Origin: Chrysochromulina parva
Taxonomy: Eukaryota; Haptophyta; Prymnesiales; Chrysochromulinaceae
Reading direction: 5' to 3'
NCBI GenBank assembly: GCA_002887195.1
Contig: PJAB01001498.1
Location: 1-14,056, forward strand
Length of the DNA stretch: 14,056 bases
Position numbers and translations under genes: made by a program. Positions 7,388 to 14,056 of the stretch are shown piece by piece (position 1 is the stretch's first letter; each line of letters begins with the position of its first letter). The notes beneath the pieces are model-generated. The model saw only the letters and a list, made by a program, of their open reading frames with translations. It was not told where the DNA came from and searched no databases.

Positions 7388-8611
7388 ATGCCGCCACCTG
7401 ACCCTGGCTGCGCGTCGGTGGAGCCCACCTGCACGGAGGCCGACGTCCACGTCCCAGCTGCGTCAGCCGCTGAGGTTGCACACGATGCCGAAGGAGCTGA
7501 AGCAGCGCACCCTCCTGCCAGCGAGCGCGGTGCCGGCCAGGAGCCAGGAGCGAGCCCGTGGCGGCGCTTGTCCAAGCAGGAGAAGAAGAGGCTTCGGCAG
7601 GAGGCGCAAGTTCAGAAGAAGCGTGATTGGCGCGAGCGCGCCAAGGAGAAGCGGCACGCGGCCGTGATCATGCGACGGGCCGAGCGCATTGCGCGGCTCG
7701 CGGCGATGAGCGAGGCCGAGCGTGCCGCCGCCGAGGCGGCCGAGAAGGCGGAGCGTGACCGCCTCTACCAAGAGAAGGTCGCGCAGTCGAAGCGCATCGA
7801 CGAGGCATACGAGCGCGGGCTACGCGTCGCCCTCGACCTCTCGTACAGCGAACATATGAACCCGAAGGAGCACAAAAGCCTGAGTCGGCAGGTGGCGCGC
7901 TGCTGGGGGCTGAACCGGCGCGCGGCCCTGCCCATCTCGCTCCACCTCACGGGGCTCGCGCGCTGCCCGCGGGCCTGCCTGCCGGTGGACGAGGCCACTG
8001 GTTCCGAGGTGGTGAGTAAGTGGAAGGTGCACCGCCTGGACGAGGACGTGTCGGCCGCGTTTCAGCACGACGAGCTCGTGTTTCTGTCCCCGGACGCGGA
8101 CGAGCCCCTGCTTGCGCTCGATCCGTCCAAGGTGTACGTCATCGGCGGCCTCGTGGACACGTCCGTCATCAAACGTGCCTCGTATGGAAAGGCGAGCGGC
8201 CTGGGCGCGCGCGCTGTGCGCCTTCCATTGGCTGAGCATGCACCCGTCGCGCACGCGCGGCTGCCTCTGACGCTCACGTCGGTGCTCGACATTCTGCTCA
8301 CCGTGCACGCGGGGGGCACCTGGGGGGACGCCGTGAAGCACGCCGTCGCACCTCGGCTGCTCAGGCCGCCCACGTACGAGCACTCGCGCGCCGCGCGCCG
8401 CGCCTCCACACGCGCCTCGTTCAATGCGAAGTGGGAATCGGGACATGGCGGCGGGGCAGCGACAGGTGGAGCTCTGCATGTTGGCAAATCGGAGGGAGAT
8501 GCAGGTGGGCAAGAGATGGAAAACGGTGAGGAGGGGGCTTGGGACGAGGACGAGGATGAGGACGAGGATGAGTTGGAGGAGGACGACGAGGACGAGGAGG
8601 AGCAGTTATAG
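7388..8611 (+). CDS. tRNA (guanine/adenine-N1)-9 methyltransferase, Trm10 family
   Basis: A 407-residue SPOUT-fold methyltransferase expected to methylate N1 of the purine at tRNA position 9 using S-adenosylmethionine. The Trm10 domain spans ~145-330. Visible blocks are RVALDLSYSEHMNPKEHKSL (~146-165), QVARCWGLNRRA, SLHLTGL, DELVFLSPDADEPL, the diagnostic KVYVIGGLVD (248-257, with Asp257 aligned to the Asp implicated in catalysis in yeast Trm10), SYGKASGLGARAVRLPL and the LTLTSVLDILL helix. Before the domain lies a long Lys/Arg/Glu-rich helix (~60-140) typical of nuclear/cytosolic Trm10. The C-terminus (385-407) is almost entirely Asp/Glu, unlike the basic tails of several homologues. The frame stays open upstream to 7355 but only through a GTG; the first ATG (7388) has G at -3. 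A mitochondrial TRMT10C role is unlikely as no leader is seen. Confidence 0.93.
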   Translation: MPPPDPGCASVEPTCTEADVHVPAASAAEVAHDAEGAEAAHPPASERGAGQEPGASPWRRLSKQEKKRLRQEAQVQKKRDWRERAKEKRHAAVIMRRAERIARLAAMSEAERAAAEAAEKAERDRLYQEKVAQSKRIDEAYERGLRVALDLSYSEHMNPKEHKSLSRQVARCWGLNRRAALPISLHLTGLARCPRACLPVDEATGSEVVSKWKVHRLDEDVSAAFQHDELVFLSPDADEPLLALDPSKVYVIGGLVDTSVIKRASYGKASGLGARAVRLPLAEHAPVAHARLPLTLTSVLDILLTVHAGGTWGDAVKHAVAPRLLRPPTYEHSRAARRASTRASFNAKWESGHGGGAATGGALHVGKSEGDAGGQEMENGEEGAWDEDEDEDEDELEEDDEDEEEQL

Positions 8612-8744
8612 CGGAGTGGTTGGAGACAGTGTATTCAGTCAGTTTGTGAGCGTTTTTCAAAAGGAGCGCAGAAGAGAGCGCACGCCTGATGAAAGCGCTC
8701 CTCACGACACTCTCTGGGTCAACACATACTGCGGCGGGCCATTA

Positions 8745-10435
8745 ATGTTGATTTTCCACTCGCTGCGGCTCGCGCGCTCATCAATGCCCGCACGCTCCCA
8801 GCTGCCACGCTCCGCTCTCACGGCGCTCGCGACGCGCACGCGTGGGCTCGCGTCGGCGGCGGAGCCGTACGATGTCGTGATCGTCGGCGGCGGTCCGGGT
8901 GGCTACCCGGCGGCGATCAAGGCCGGCCAGATGGGCATGAAGGTCGCGTGCATTGAGAAGCGCGGCCGCCTTGGCGGCACGTGCCTCAACGTCGGCTGCA
9001 TCCCGTCAAAGGCGCTCCTGCACTCCTCGCACCTGTACGAGGAGGCCGCGCACGGCTGGGGACCGCACGGCATCTCGGCCGATAACGTCAAGATCGACCT
9101 CGCGAAGCTGATGTCGCACAAGGACAAGACGGTGACCGGCTTGACGGGCGGCATCGAGGGCCTGTTCAAGAAGTACAAGGTCGACTACTTCAAGGGCACC
9201 GGCGAGATTGTGGGCGCTGGCTCGGTCAAGTGCCACCCGATGGACGGTGGCGCGGCGCAGACGCTCACGGCGAAGAACATCGTGATCGCGACTGGCTCGG
9301 AGCCGGCCAAACTCAACGGCGTGCCGGTGGACGAGAAGACGATCGTGACCTCGACGGGCTGCCTCGAGCTCACATCGATCCCCAAGACCCTGGTCGTGGT
9401 CGGCGGCGGCGTCATCGGCCTCGAGATGGGCTCCGTTTGGCGGCGCCTCGGCGCAGATGTGACCGTCGTCGAATTTCTGGATGGCATCGGTGCGCGCCCC
9501 CCGAGCGCCTCGCTGGACTGCGCGGCGCATGCCCACAGCGACGGCACAAACACACACACACACACACACACATTGCGCCCTCCCAGTGCCTGCCCTCTCT
9601 CTGCCGCGCTCGGCTCTCACCCGACGCGCGTGCCGTCGCGCCCGTTGCACCGGTAGGTGGACCGATGGACAAAGAGATGGCGAAGACGATGGAGCGCATC
9701 TTCAAAAAGCAGGGGATGAAGTTCAAGCTGAAGACCAAGGTCAACTCGGCCGAGGTGCTCCCCGGAGGCGGCGCGCGGCTGCACCTCGATTCGGTGGCGG
9801 GTGACAAGCCTGAGACCCTTGACGCCGACATCGTTCTCGTCTCGACGGGTCGTGTGCCGAACACCGTGGGCCTCGGGCTGGACAAGATCGGCGTCAAGGT
9901 GAACAAGCGTGGGCAGGTGGAGATCGACGACCACTTCGCGACCAATGTGCCCGGCATCTACGCCATTGGAGACGTCGTGCGTGGCCCGATGCTTGCGCAC
10001 AAGGCGGAGGAGGAGGGCATCGCCATCATTGAGCAGATCGCGGGCAAGGGTGGCCACGTCAACTACGATACGATCCCGGGCGTGATCTACACGCATCCGG
10101 AGGTGGCGACGGTGGGCAAGACGGAGGAGGAGCTCATCAAGGCGGGGATCGAGTACAAGAAGGGCACTTTCCCCTTCATGGCCAACTCTCGCGCGCGCGC
10201 GAACGCCGATACCGACGGGCTGGTCAAGATGCTCGCGTGCGCAAAGACCGATCGCGTACTTGGCATCCACATCATTGCTTCGAACGCGGGTGAGATGATC
10301 GCCGAGGGCGTGCTCGCGATGGAGTACGGCGCGAGCGCCGAGGACATCGGGCGCACGTGCCACGCACACCCCACCATGAGCGAGGCTTTCAAGGAGGCGG
10401 CCATGGCGACCTATGACAAACCCATCCACTTTTGA
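8745..10435 (+). CDS. Dihydrolipoamide dehydrogenase, mitochondrial, two exons (8745-9489, 9657-10435)
   Basis: The E3 flavoprotein of pyruvate, 2-oxoglutarate and branched-chain 2-oxoacid dehydrogenases and the glycine cleavage system; it reoxidises dihydrolipoyl groups with NAD+. The spliced protein is 507 residues, the usual size. In order: Arg/Ser/Ala-rich mitochondrial leader (1-~38), FAD-binding VIVGGGPGGYPAAIKAGQMG (46-65), redox disulfide GGTCLNVGCIPSKALL with Cys80 and Cys85, IATGSEP, NAD-binding VVVGGGVIGLEMGS (217-230), second FAD block YAIGDVVRGPMLAHKAEEEG (350-369), and the interface active site HAHPTMSEA with His486 and Glu491. All catalytic residues are present. The reading frame shifts between 9489 and 9657; a GT-AG intron there restores LDGI-GGPMDKEMAKT exactly. 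ATG 8745 and in-frame ATG 8784 both precede the leader and both have T at -3, so the start is uncertain by 13 residues. The start is 133 bases downstream of the Trm10 stop. Confidence 0.96.
9490..9656 (+). other. Intron in dihydrolipoamide dehydrogenase gene (167 bp, phase 1)
   Basis: The donor is ATCG|GTGCGC and the acceptor CGGTAG|GTGGAC. Removal joins GGC ATC G with GT GGA CCG ATG, giving GIGGPM, which matches the family at this position and moves the frame correctly. The intron is C-rich and contains a pure CA microsatellite. Splicing is inferred from protein conservation. Confidence 0.92.
9551..9572 (+). repeat. (CA)11 microsatellite in the DLD intron
   Basis: Eleven uninterrupted CA dinucleotides lie inside the intron, preceded by an imperfect CACAAA. 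They lie well upstream of the acceptor at 9656. The copy number is likely to vary between strains. Confidence 0.97.
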
Positions 10436-10780
10436 GCCGCGCGCCTCAACAGGCGTCAGAGGCGGGGCGGGCTGCTGAGGCGGCGGCGACCGGGCAGCAA
10501 GGCGACGTGTGCTGGGAAGTCTGGGGCGAGCGCCTCAGCGACCGTGTGTGGGACGGGCTCCCGCGAAGATGAGCATTGCAGCACGGCAGAACAACGCGAG
10601 ATGGCAGAGACGTCGAGAGAGACACAGACGAGACAGCAGGGTGCAGGGACCGCAGACGTACGCGTGCGGAGACGCTGGCGCGCGTCGAAAAGACTTGCTG
10701 GAGCGTGCGCGGACCTGTGATCCCCCCTAAAACAAAAAGGACCCTGGACCATTTTTGCAAGAATACTGTTTACGGTACGC

Positions 10781-10794
10781 CCCGGGGCCCCGGG
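10781..10794. repeat. Perfect 14-bp GC palindrome
   Basis: CCCGGGGCCCCGGG reads the same on both strands, followed closely by a small GGCGG-CAC-CGCC hairpin. It borders an AT-rich patch. Function is unknown; chance is plausible in such GC-rich DNA. Confidence 0.6.
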
Positions 10795-11408
10795 CGTGGC
10801 GGCACCGCCGCGCCGGGGCGCGGGCCGCGGCAGCGGCGGCGGGGGCGTCGTCGCGCGGCCGTGGCCCCCGTGCCCGCCGCGAGTGTTTGGCCGGGGGACG
10901 CAGGGCCGTTGGGAGGCGTCGTGTGCCATGCGCCACACGGCGCACGACCGCGCCGCGCGCCGGACGACCGTCGACGCTCGGAGGCTCGGACGCCGCGCTC
11001 GCCGGACAGCGGACAGCCCAACACCGCCAGCCATACCCAGGCCACGCCCCCGCGGCACAGCACAGCCGCGCTCTTCAGCACAGGTTCTCGCACATACGTC
11101 CAGCACGAGCACGTCGTGCGGCTCCGTGCTGTCTCGACCCCGTCACCAGGACACGCGAAGCCACCCGCGGATGGAATGCGAGTCACACACATGGACATAT
11201 GGACATGCATCATGCACCTCAGACATTCGGAGTATCGGAGACATCCGTACCGTGTACTCGGCCTATGGGCCCCGGCCAGTCACTGCATGTTCATCCGTCC
11301 CGCGAGTATGCCGCCTCACCACTGTCTGCCGTGCAGCGGCCACACCGGATACTCTCGTCGCCCATCTCAACGTAACGTAGGACTCAGGAACGTACCGGAC
11401 GCACGCAG

Positions 11409-11438
11409 ACGCACCCGCCGTAAACGCACCCGCCGTAA
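11409..11438 (+). repeat. 15-bp tandem duplication
   Basis: Two exact adjacent copies of ACGCACCCGCCGTAA, followed by a partial third (CCGCCGTG). It lies 64 bases downstream, in the minus-strand sense, of the ankyrin gene's stop, so probably in its 3' UTR. Confidence 0.9.
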
Positions 11439-11501
11439 CCGCCGTGTACCCTTGCATGCGATCAGCTGGGGCGCTGTACCGGGCGCACCTCTCACGCCGC
11501 G

Positions 11502-11619
11502 TCACGCCGCCTTGGGCAAGCAGCAGCGGCAGAAGCCCAACGGCTCCTCGACCATAGGTTTGGGCTGTTCGAGCCTTCGGCCTGCCTGTACGCCGATGTC
11601 CCAGCCGCCGCCACCACCA

Positions 11620-11685
<66 letters not shown>

Positions 11686-12521
11686 AACATGCCAAACCAG
11701 CCACCACCGCCGCCGCCGCTGCTGCCGCCGCCGCCGAACCAGCCCACGCCCTGACCACCTGACTCCGCGTCTGGGTTCCACTCGGAGCGACCCCCCAGGC
11801 CTTGAGCCACTCGCGCGGCGAGTTCCTCCTCGACGAGGGCGACGACGAGCGCGTCGTCGCGCTTCTTGGCCCAGTCGAGGGCGTCGCGGCCGCGCTTGTC
11901 GCGCAGCTTGAGGCTCGCGCCCGCGCGCAGCAGCATCTCGACGACGCGCACGTGCTTGAAGTAGCACGCGATCATCAGCGGCGTCGAACCGTCGAACATG
12001 GGCATGTCGATGGTCGCTCCTCCGTGGCTGATGAGAGCCTCCACGCATCCCGCGTGCCCATTCTGGCTCGCAATGTACAGCGCGGTGGCGCCCTCCGCAG
12101 CACGTGCGAGGTTGCAGCTGGCGTTCGACTCGAGCAGCACGCGCACGCACTCGGTATGACCTTGCTGGCATGCGATGTATAACGGCGTGAACTCTTCTGC
12201 CGTCGCCGCATTGACGTCTGCGTTGCTCTCAGCGAGCAGCCTCACCGTGTCGGCGTGGCCGTTGTATGCCGCATTGTACACCGGCGTGTAGCCTGGGCCG
12301 ACACTGGCATTGACGTCCGCGCCGGCGCTCAGTAGCATGCGTGCGATGCGAGTGTGCCCGCTCACGGCAGCCTCAAAGAGCGGCGACGTGGCAAAATCGC
12401 GCCACTCGACGGGCACCATCACGTTCGGGTCGGCGCGTGACGTGAGCAGCATCGACAATTCCGCCTGCTTCTTGTCGGCGGCAAGCTTTACTGTCAGCCA
12501 TTCGTCGCCCGTCTTACCCAT
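11502..12521 (-). CDS. Ankyrin-repeat protein with Gly-rich C-terminus
   Basis: A 339-residue protein from the ATG at 12521, which has a near-ideal context (GCCATGG). Five full ankyrin repeats and a partial sixth occupy most of it: SPLFEAAVSGHTRIARMLLS, TPVYNAAYNGHADTVRLLAE, TPLYIACQQGHTECVRVLLE, TALYIASQNGHAGCVEALIS, TPLMIACYFKHVRVVEMLLR and GRDALDWAKKRDDALV. Such repeats are protein-binding scaffolds; no enzymatic domain is seen, so the partner and role are unknown. After the repeats comes a Gly/Trp/Phe-rich tail (GWFGGGG, WFGMFGG), a run of about 21 glycines, and a Cys-rich end FCRCCLPKAA that could be lipidated or bind metal (speculation). The frame stays open upstream only to a GTG at 12563, then a stop. 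A TTCTTCAAG just before the ATG could be a splice acceptor, so a missing upstream exon cannot be excluded. Confidence 0.88.
11621..11684 (-). repeat. GCC/GGC triplet run encoding polyglycine in ankyrin protein
   Basis: Sixty-four bases of pure CCG/GCC triplets (about 21 copies), read as GGC (Gly) by the ankyrin gene. All other frames give polyalanine, polyarginine or polyproline and stay open, which explains the long spurious frames here. Confidence 0.95.
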
Positions 12522-12573
12522 GGCGTTCTTGAAGAATTGGGCAAGGCGCGTCGTATCAAGCACCGCATAGTCG

Positions 12574-12595
12574 TCAGTTCAGTTCAGTTCAGTTT
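12574..12595. repeat. TCAGT pentamer repeat (about 4 copies)
   Basis: TCAGT is repeated head-to-tail. On the minus strand it reads ACTGA repeats ending in AACTGACGAC, which resembles a branch-point motif. It sits about 55-75 bases before the ankyrin ATG, so it may be 5' UTR or the end of an upstream intron. Confidence 0.8.
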
Positions 12596-12821
12596 CTTCG
12601 CGGTCCCCCCACGCTCACTCCACCACCGTCTCAACGGACGGCTCCGCTCCCCAAAGAAGTCGTCAATTCGTTTCGACGGGTGGGCACAAAGTTCAAAATC
12701 AGGTCCAGCTCGGGCAGAACCGTACACGCGCACAGTTGTACTCGCACCTTACTGAAGGGTCGGTAAGGACTAAGGAGCGCGGCGGCGAGGCCTGGCCAAT
12801 TGGGCCTGGCATCGACACCCC

Positions 12822-12858
12822 ATCATGGATCATGCACCCCATCATGCACCCCATCATG
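12822..12858. repeat. 12-bp tandem repeat ATCATGCACCCC
   Basis: Two exact copies (12829-12840, 12841-12852) are flanked by partial copies on both sides (ATCATGG before, ATCATG after). It lies just beyond the stop of the minus-strand gene at 12891, probably in its 3' UTR. Confidence 0.85.
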
Positions 12859-12890
12859 CCGAGGTCTGAGACACATCGCAGCGGCACCTT

Positions 12891-13478
12891 TCACCCCTTG
12901 AACGCAATAGTGCGCACGCACAGATTCGACACGTCCAGCGAGTGCCCACCGCCGCCGCCCGCCCGCGCGCAAATCTTGTAATGCGCGGTCGCTTCCGGGC
13001 GAAAGCTCAAGCTGAGCGTTTCCGGACGGTGTGGCGCTGGCTCCTTGCCGCACTTGACTGCGTCCGACCACGGTTGGTAGTCGTCGGGTGCCTTGCCTGC
13101 GGCCAAAACCACTGAAAGCATGCCCTTCTTGTTACCCCACCCTTGATCGTTCCACTGGCATTTCAACATCACCGTGTGGATTTGTGGCCTCTCTGGAAGG
13201 AGTAAAGGTTGCCAATCGTGCGCATGGTAGATTGACTCAGGATTGGACCACCGGTGGGAAGTGATCAAGCCTTCGAGTGGGGGCGTGAGTGCCACCACAT
13301 TGCAAGCGTGGCTCACGGCCGCAAATGCGAGCAAATCACTAACGCTGTTTATTGCAGATGCAATGAGTGGAGCCAACCAGCCTTGTGATATGATGTCGGA
13401 GAGGGTGATTGGCGGTACCGCCTCGGCCGCGGAAGCATCTGGAATCAACGGCGGCGGCGGCGGCAAAAAGGACGCCAT
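12891..13478 (-). CDS. Hypothetical protein, possible degenerate F-box
   Basis: A 195-residue frame from the ATG at 13478; the frame extends upstream only to a TTG at 13541. I do not recognise the family with confidence. Residues ~24-75 (ITLSDIISQGWLAPLIASAI, then DLLAFAAVSHACNVVAL and SHRW) have the spacing and hydrophobic pattern of an F-box, in which case it could be a ubiquitin-ligase adaptor. The C-terminal half looks beta-rich, with MLKCQWNDQGWGNKKGMLSV (~104-123) and a closing SLDVSNLCVRTIAF (~180-193) around a GGGGG loop. A proline run (PPPPP) follows the start. Codons here are less GC-biased than in the neighbours. A shorter open frame on the opposite strand (to 13524) has no recognisable domain. 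The repeat-rich region just upstream would have to contain its promoter. Coding status is moderately supported; function is a guess. Confidence 0.55.
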   Translation of the reverse strand: MASFLPPPPPLIPDASAAEAVPPITLSDIISQGWLAPLIASAINSVSDLLAFAAVSHACNVVALTPPLEGLITSHRWSNPESIYHAHDWQPLLLPERPQIHTVMLKCQWNDQGWGNKKGMLSVVLAAGKAPDDYQPWSDAVKCGKEPAPHRPETLSLSFRPEATAHYKICARAGGGGGHSLDVSNLCVRTIAFKG

Positions 13479-13580
13479 GCAGTGGAGAGTGGGCTCTGTT
13501 CTCTTTGCACGCCGCAAACTCTGACGAAACTCATTCGACAATCGACGTTGCCTGAGAGGATCCGGGAAATCGGTGCAAAC

Positions 13581-14056
13581 CCTGTTCAGGGTCGGAGACC
13601 CCTGATCAGGGTCGAAAGGTCTAAAGAGCTGATTTTCAAGGTGCCCGGCGCATGAGGTGCAAAACTACCCGATTTTGAGAGGAGAGGCCGGTCAGGAGGG
13701 GCTGATCAGGCCTGATCAGGGTCGCAAGCAGAGGGACAGGGATCTGGAGGGTCCCAGCCTCGGTAGGGGCTGATCAGGCCTGATCAGGGTCGCACTGGTT
13801 GGGGGTCCCATAGGGCCCAAGCCTCTGTAGGGCCTGATCATGCCGGATCAGGGTCGCACTGGTTGGGGGTCTCAAAGGGCCCCAGCCTCTGTAGGGGCTG
13901 ATCAGGCCTGATCAGGGTCGCACTGGTTGGGGGTCTCATAGGGCCCCAGCCTCTGTAGGGGCTGATCAGGCCTGATCAGGGTTGCACTGGTTGGAGGTCT
14001 CAAAGGGTCCCTGCCTCTGGAAGGGCTGATCAGGCCCGATCAGGGTCGCACTGGTT
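13581..14056. repeat. Tandem satellite, 64-bp unit with 18-bp palindrome, runs off window end
   Basis: The palindrome CTGATCAGGCCTGATCAG recurs with its TGATCA at 13703, 13771, 13835, 13899, 13963 and 14027. The spacing is 68 bp once, then 64 bp four times. The copies at 13835 and 14027 are mutated within the palindrome. Between palindromes each unit shares GGGTCGCACTGGTTGGGGGT and a CCTCTGTAGGG block. Copies become more alike toward the window end, while 13581-13700 holds only degenerate pieces (CTGTTCAGGGTCGG, CTGATCAGGGTCG), as expected at an array edge. No open frame or gene is seen in it. Confidence 0.95.

Larger units (their letters stand above)
10436..11501. other. Convergent intergenic region without a recognisable gene
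   Basis: About 1.07 kb lies between the DLD stop and the stop of the minus-strand ankyrin gene. Several frames are open on both strands, but their translations are Arg/Pro/Ala-rich, resemble no family I know, and the longest (plus strand, to 11754) runs antisense into the ankyrin gene. An AT-rich patch at about 10728-10777 interrupts the GC-rich sequence and abuts a 14-bp palindrome. A 15-bp tandem duplication lies at 11409-11438. I see no tRNA cloverleaf, transposase or terminal inverted repeats. Both 3' UTRs should be here. Confidence 0.65.
12522..12890. other. Intergenic region upstream of the ankyrin gene, with short repeats
   Basis: This stretch of 369 bases separates the 5' end of the ankyrin gene from the 3' end of the next minus-strand gene. 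It holds a TTCAG-type pentamer repeat at 12574-12595 and a 12-bp tandem repeat ATCATGCACCCC at about 12822-12858. No gene or RNA is recognisable. The promoter of the ankyrin gene should lie here. Confidence 0.65.

Noticed and set aside
6105..7403. Upstream starts at 6105 (TTG) and 7355 (GTG)
   Set aside because: Nuclear eukaryotic genes rarely use these codons; in-frame ATGs with better context lie just downstream.
9480..9660. Frameshift mutation in dihydrolipoamide dehydrogenase
   Set aside because: The intervening 167 bases have a proper donor and acceptor, and removal restores the conserved sequence with no lost residues.
6171..10435. Operon or metabolic cluster of racemase, Trm10 and DLD
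   Set aside because: They share no single pathway, and the organism appears eukaryotic; closeness is better explained by genome compactness.
10456..11112. Minus-strand 218-residue frame in the convergent gap
   Set aside because: The composition is what random GC-rich DNA gives, no domain is visible and its start codon is not clearly favoured.
10576..11754. Proline-rich plus-strand protein of about 390 residues
   Set aside because: Its proline run is the antisense of the ankyrin gene's GGC repeat, and the rest has no recognisable domain; the ankyrin reading of the shared part is far stronger.
13701..14056. CRISPR-like array
   Set aside because: The units are contiguous 64-bp tandem copies with no unique spacers, in a eukaryotic context.

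Overview
The window looks like nuclear DNA of a GC-rich, flagellated eukaryotic microalga or related protist. The evidence is two GT-AG introns that restore conserved reading frames, mitochondrial-type leader peptides, a tubulin polyglutamylase of the TTLL4/5 type (implying cilia or flagella), a eukaryotic Trm10 tRNA methyltransferase, and codons with strong GC bias. A haptophyte-like alga is my best guess, but the sequence alone does not fix the lineage. There are no bacterial operons, CRISPR arrays, tRNA or rRNA genes.

Layout. (1) 227-2311 (+): a bacterial/organellar-type asparaginyl-tRNA synthetase with a WHEP domain inserted between class II motifs 1 and 2. Its last 38 codons lie behind a 213-bp intron made almost entirely of a 10-bp minisatellite. 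The intron's first ~25 bp duplicate the start of the following exon. (2) 2723-5926 (-): TTLL4/5-like polyglutamylase with a ~500-residue low-complexity tail, convergent with the first gene. (3) A short divergent promoter region (5927-6170) leads to three closely spaced plus-strand genes: a proline racemase-superfamily enzyme (6171-7313, Ser/Cys catalytic pair), Trm10 (7388-8611) and mitochondrial dihydrolipoamide dehydrogenase (8745-10435, one 167-bp intron with a CA microsatellite). (4) 10436-11501: about 1 kb with no convincing gene. (5) 11502-12521 (-): ankyrin-repeat protein with a long polyglycine run. (6) 12891-13478 (-): small unrecognised protein, perhaps a degenerate F-box protein, in a less GC-biased patch. 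(7) 13581 to the window end: a tandem satellite with a 64-bp unit centred on an 18-bp palindrome, running off the end.

Functionally these are housekeeping genes that do not form one pathway. AsnRS and Trm10 both act on tRNA. The racemase-like enzyme and DLD both carry mitochondrial-type leaders and could both feed mitochondrial amino-acid/2-oxoacid metabolism. The closeness of genes reflects a compact genome rather than an operon.

The most unusual signal is the AsnRS intron. It reads as an intron born from duplication of the exon around an AG|GT site, followed by expansion of a 10-bp piece of that duplicate. The satellite array is the second most notable feature. Start codons below are the first plausible ATG; several reading frames extend upstream only through GTG or TTG, which I did not accept.
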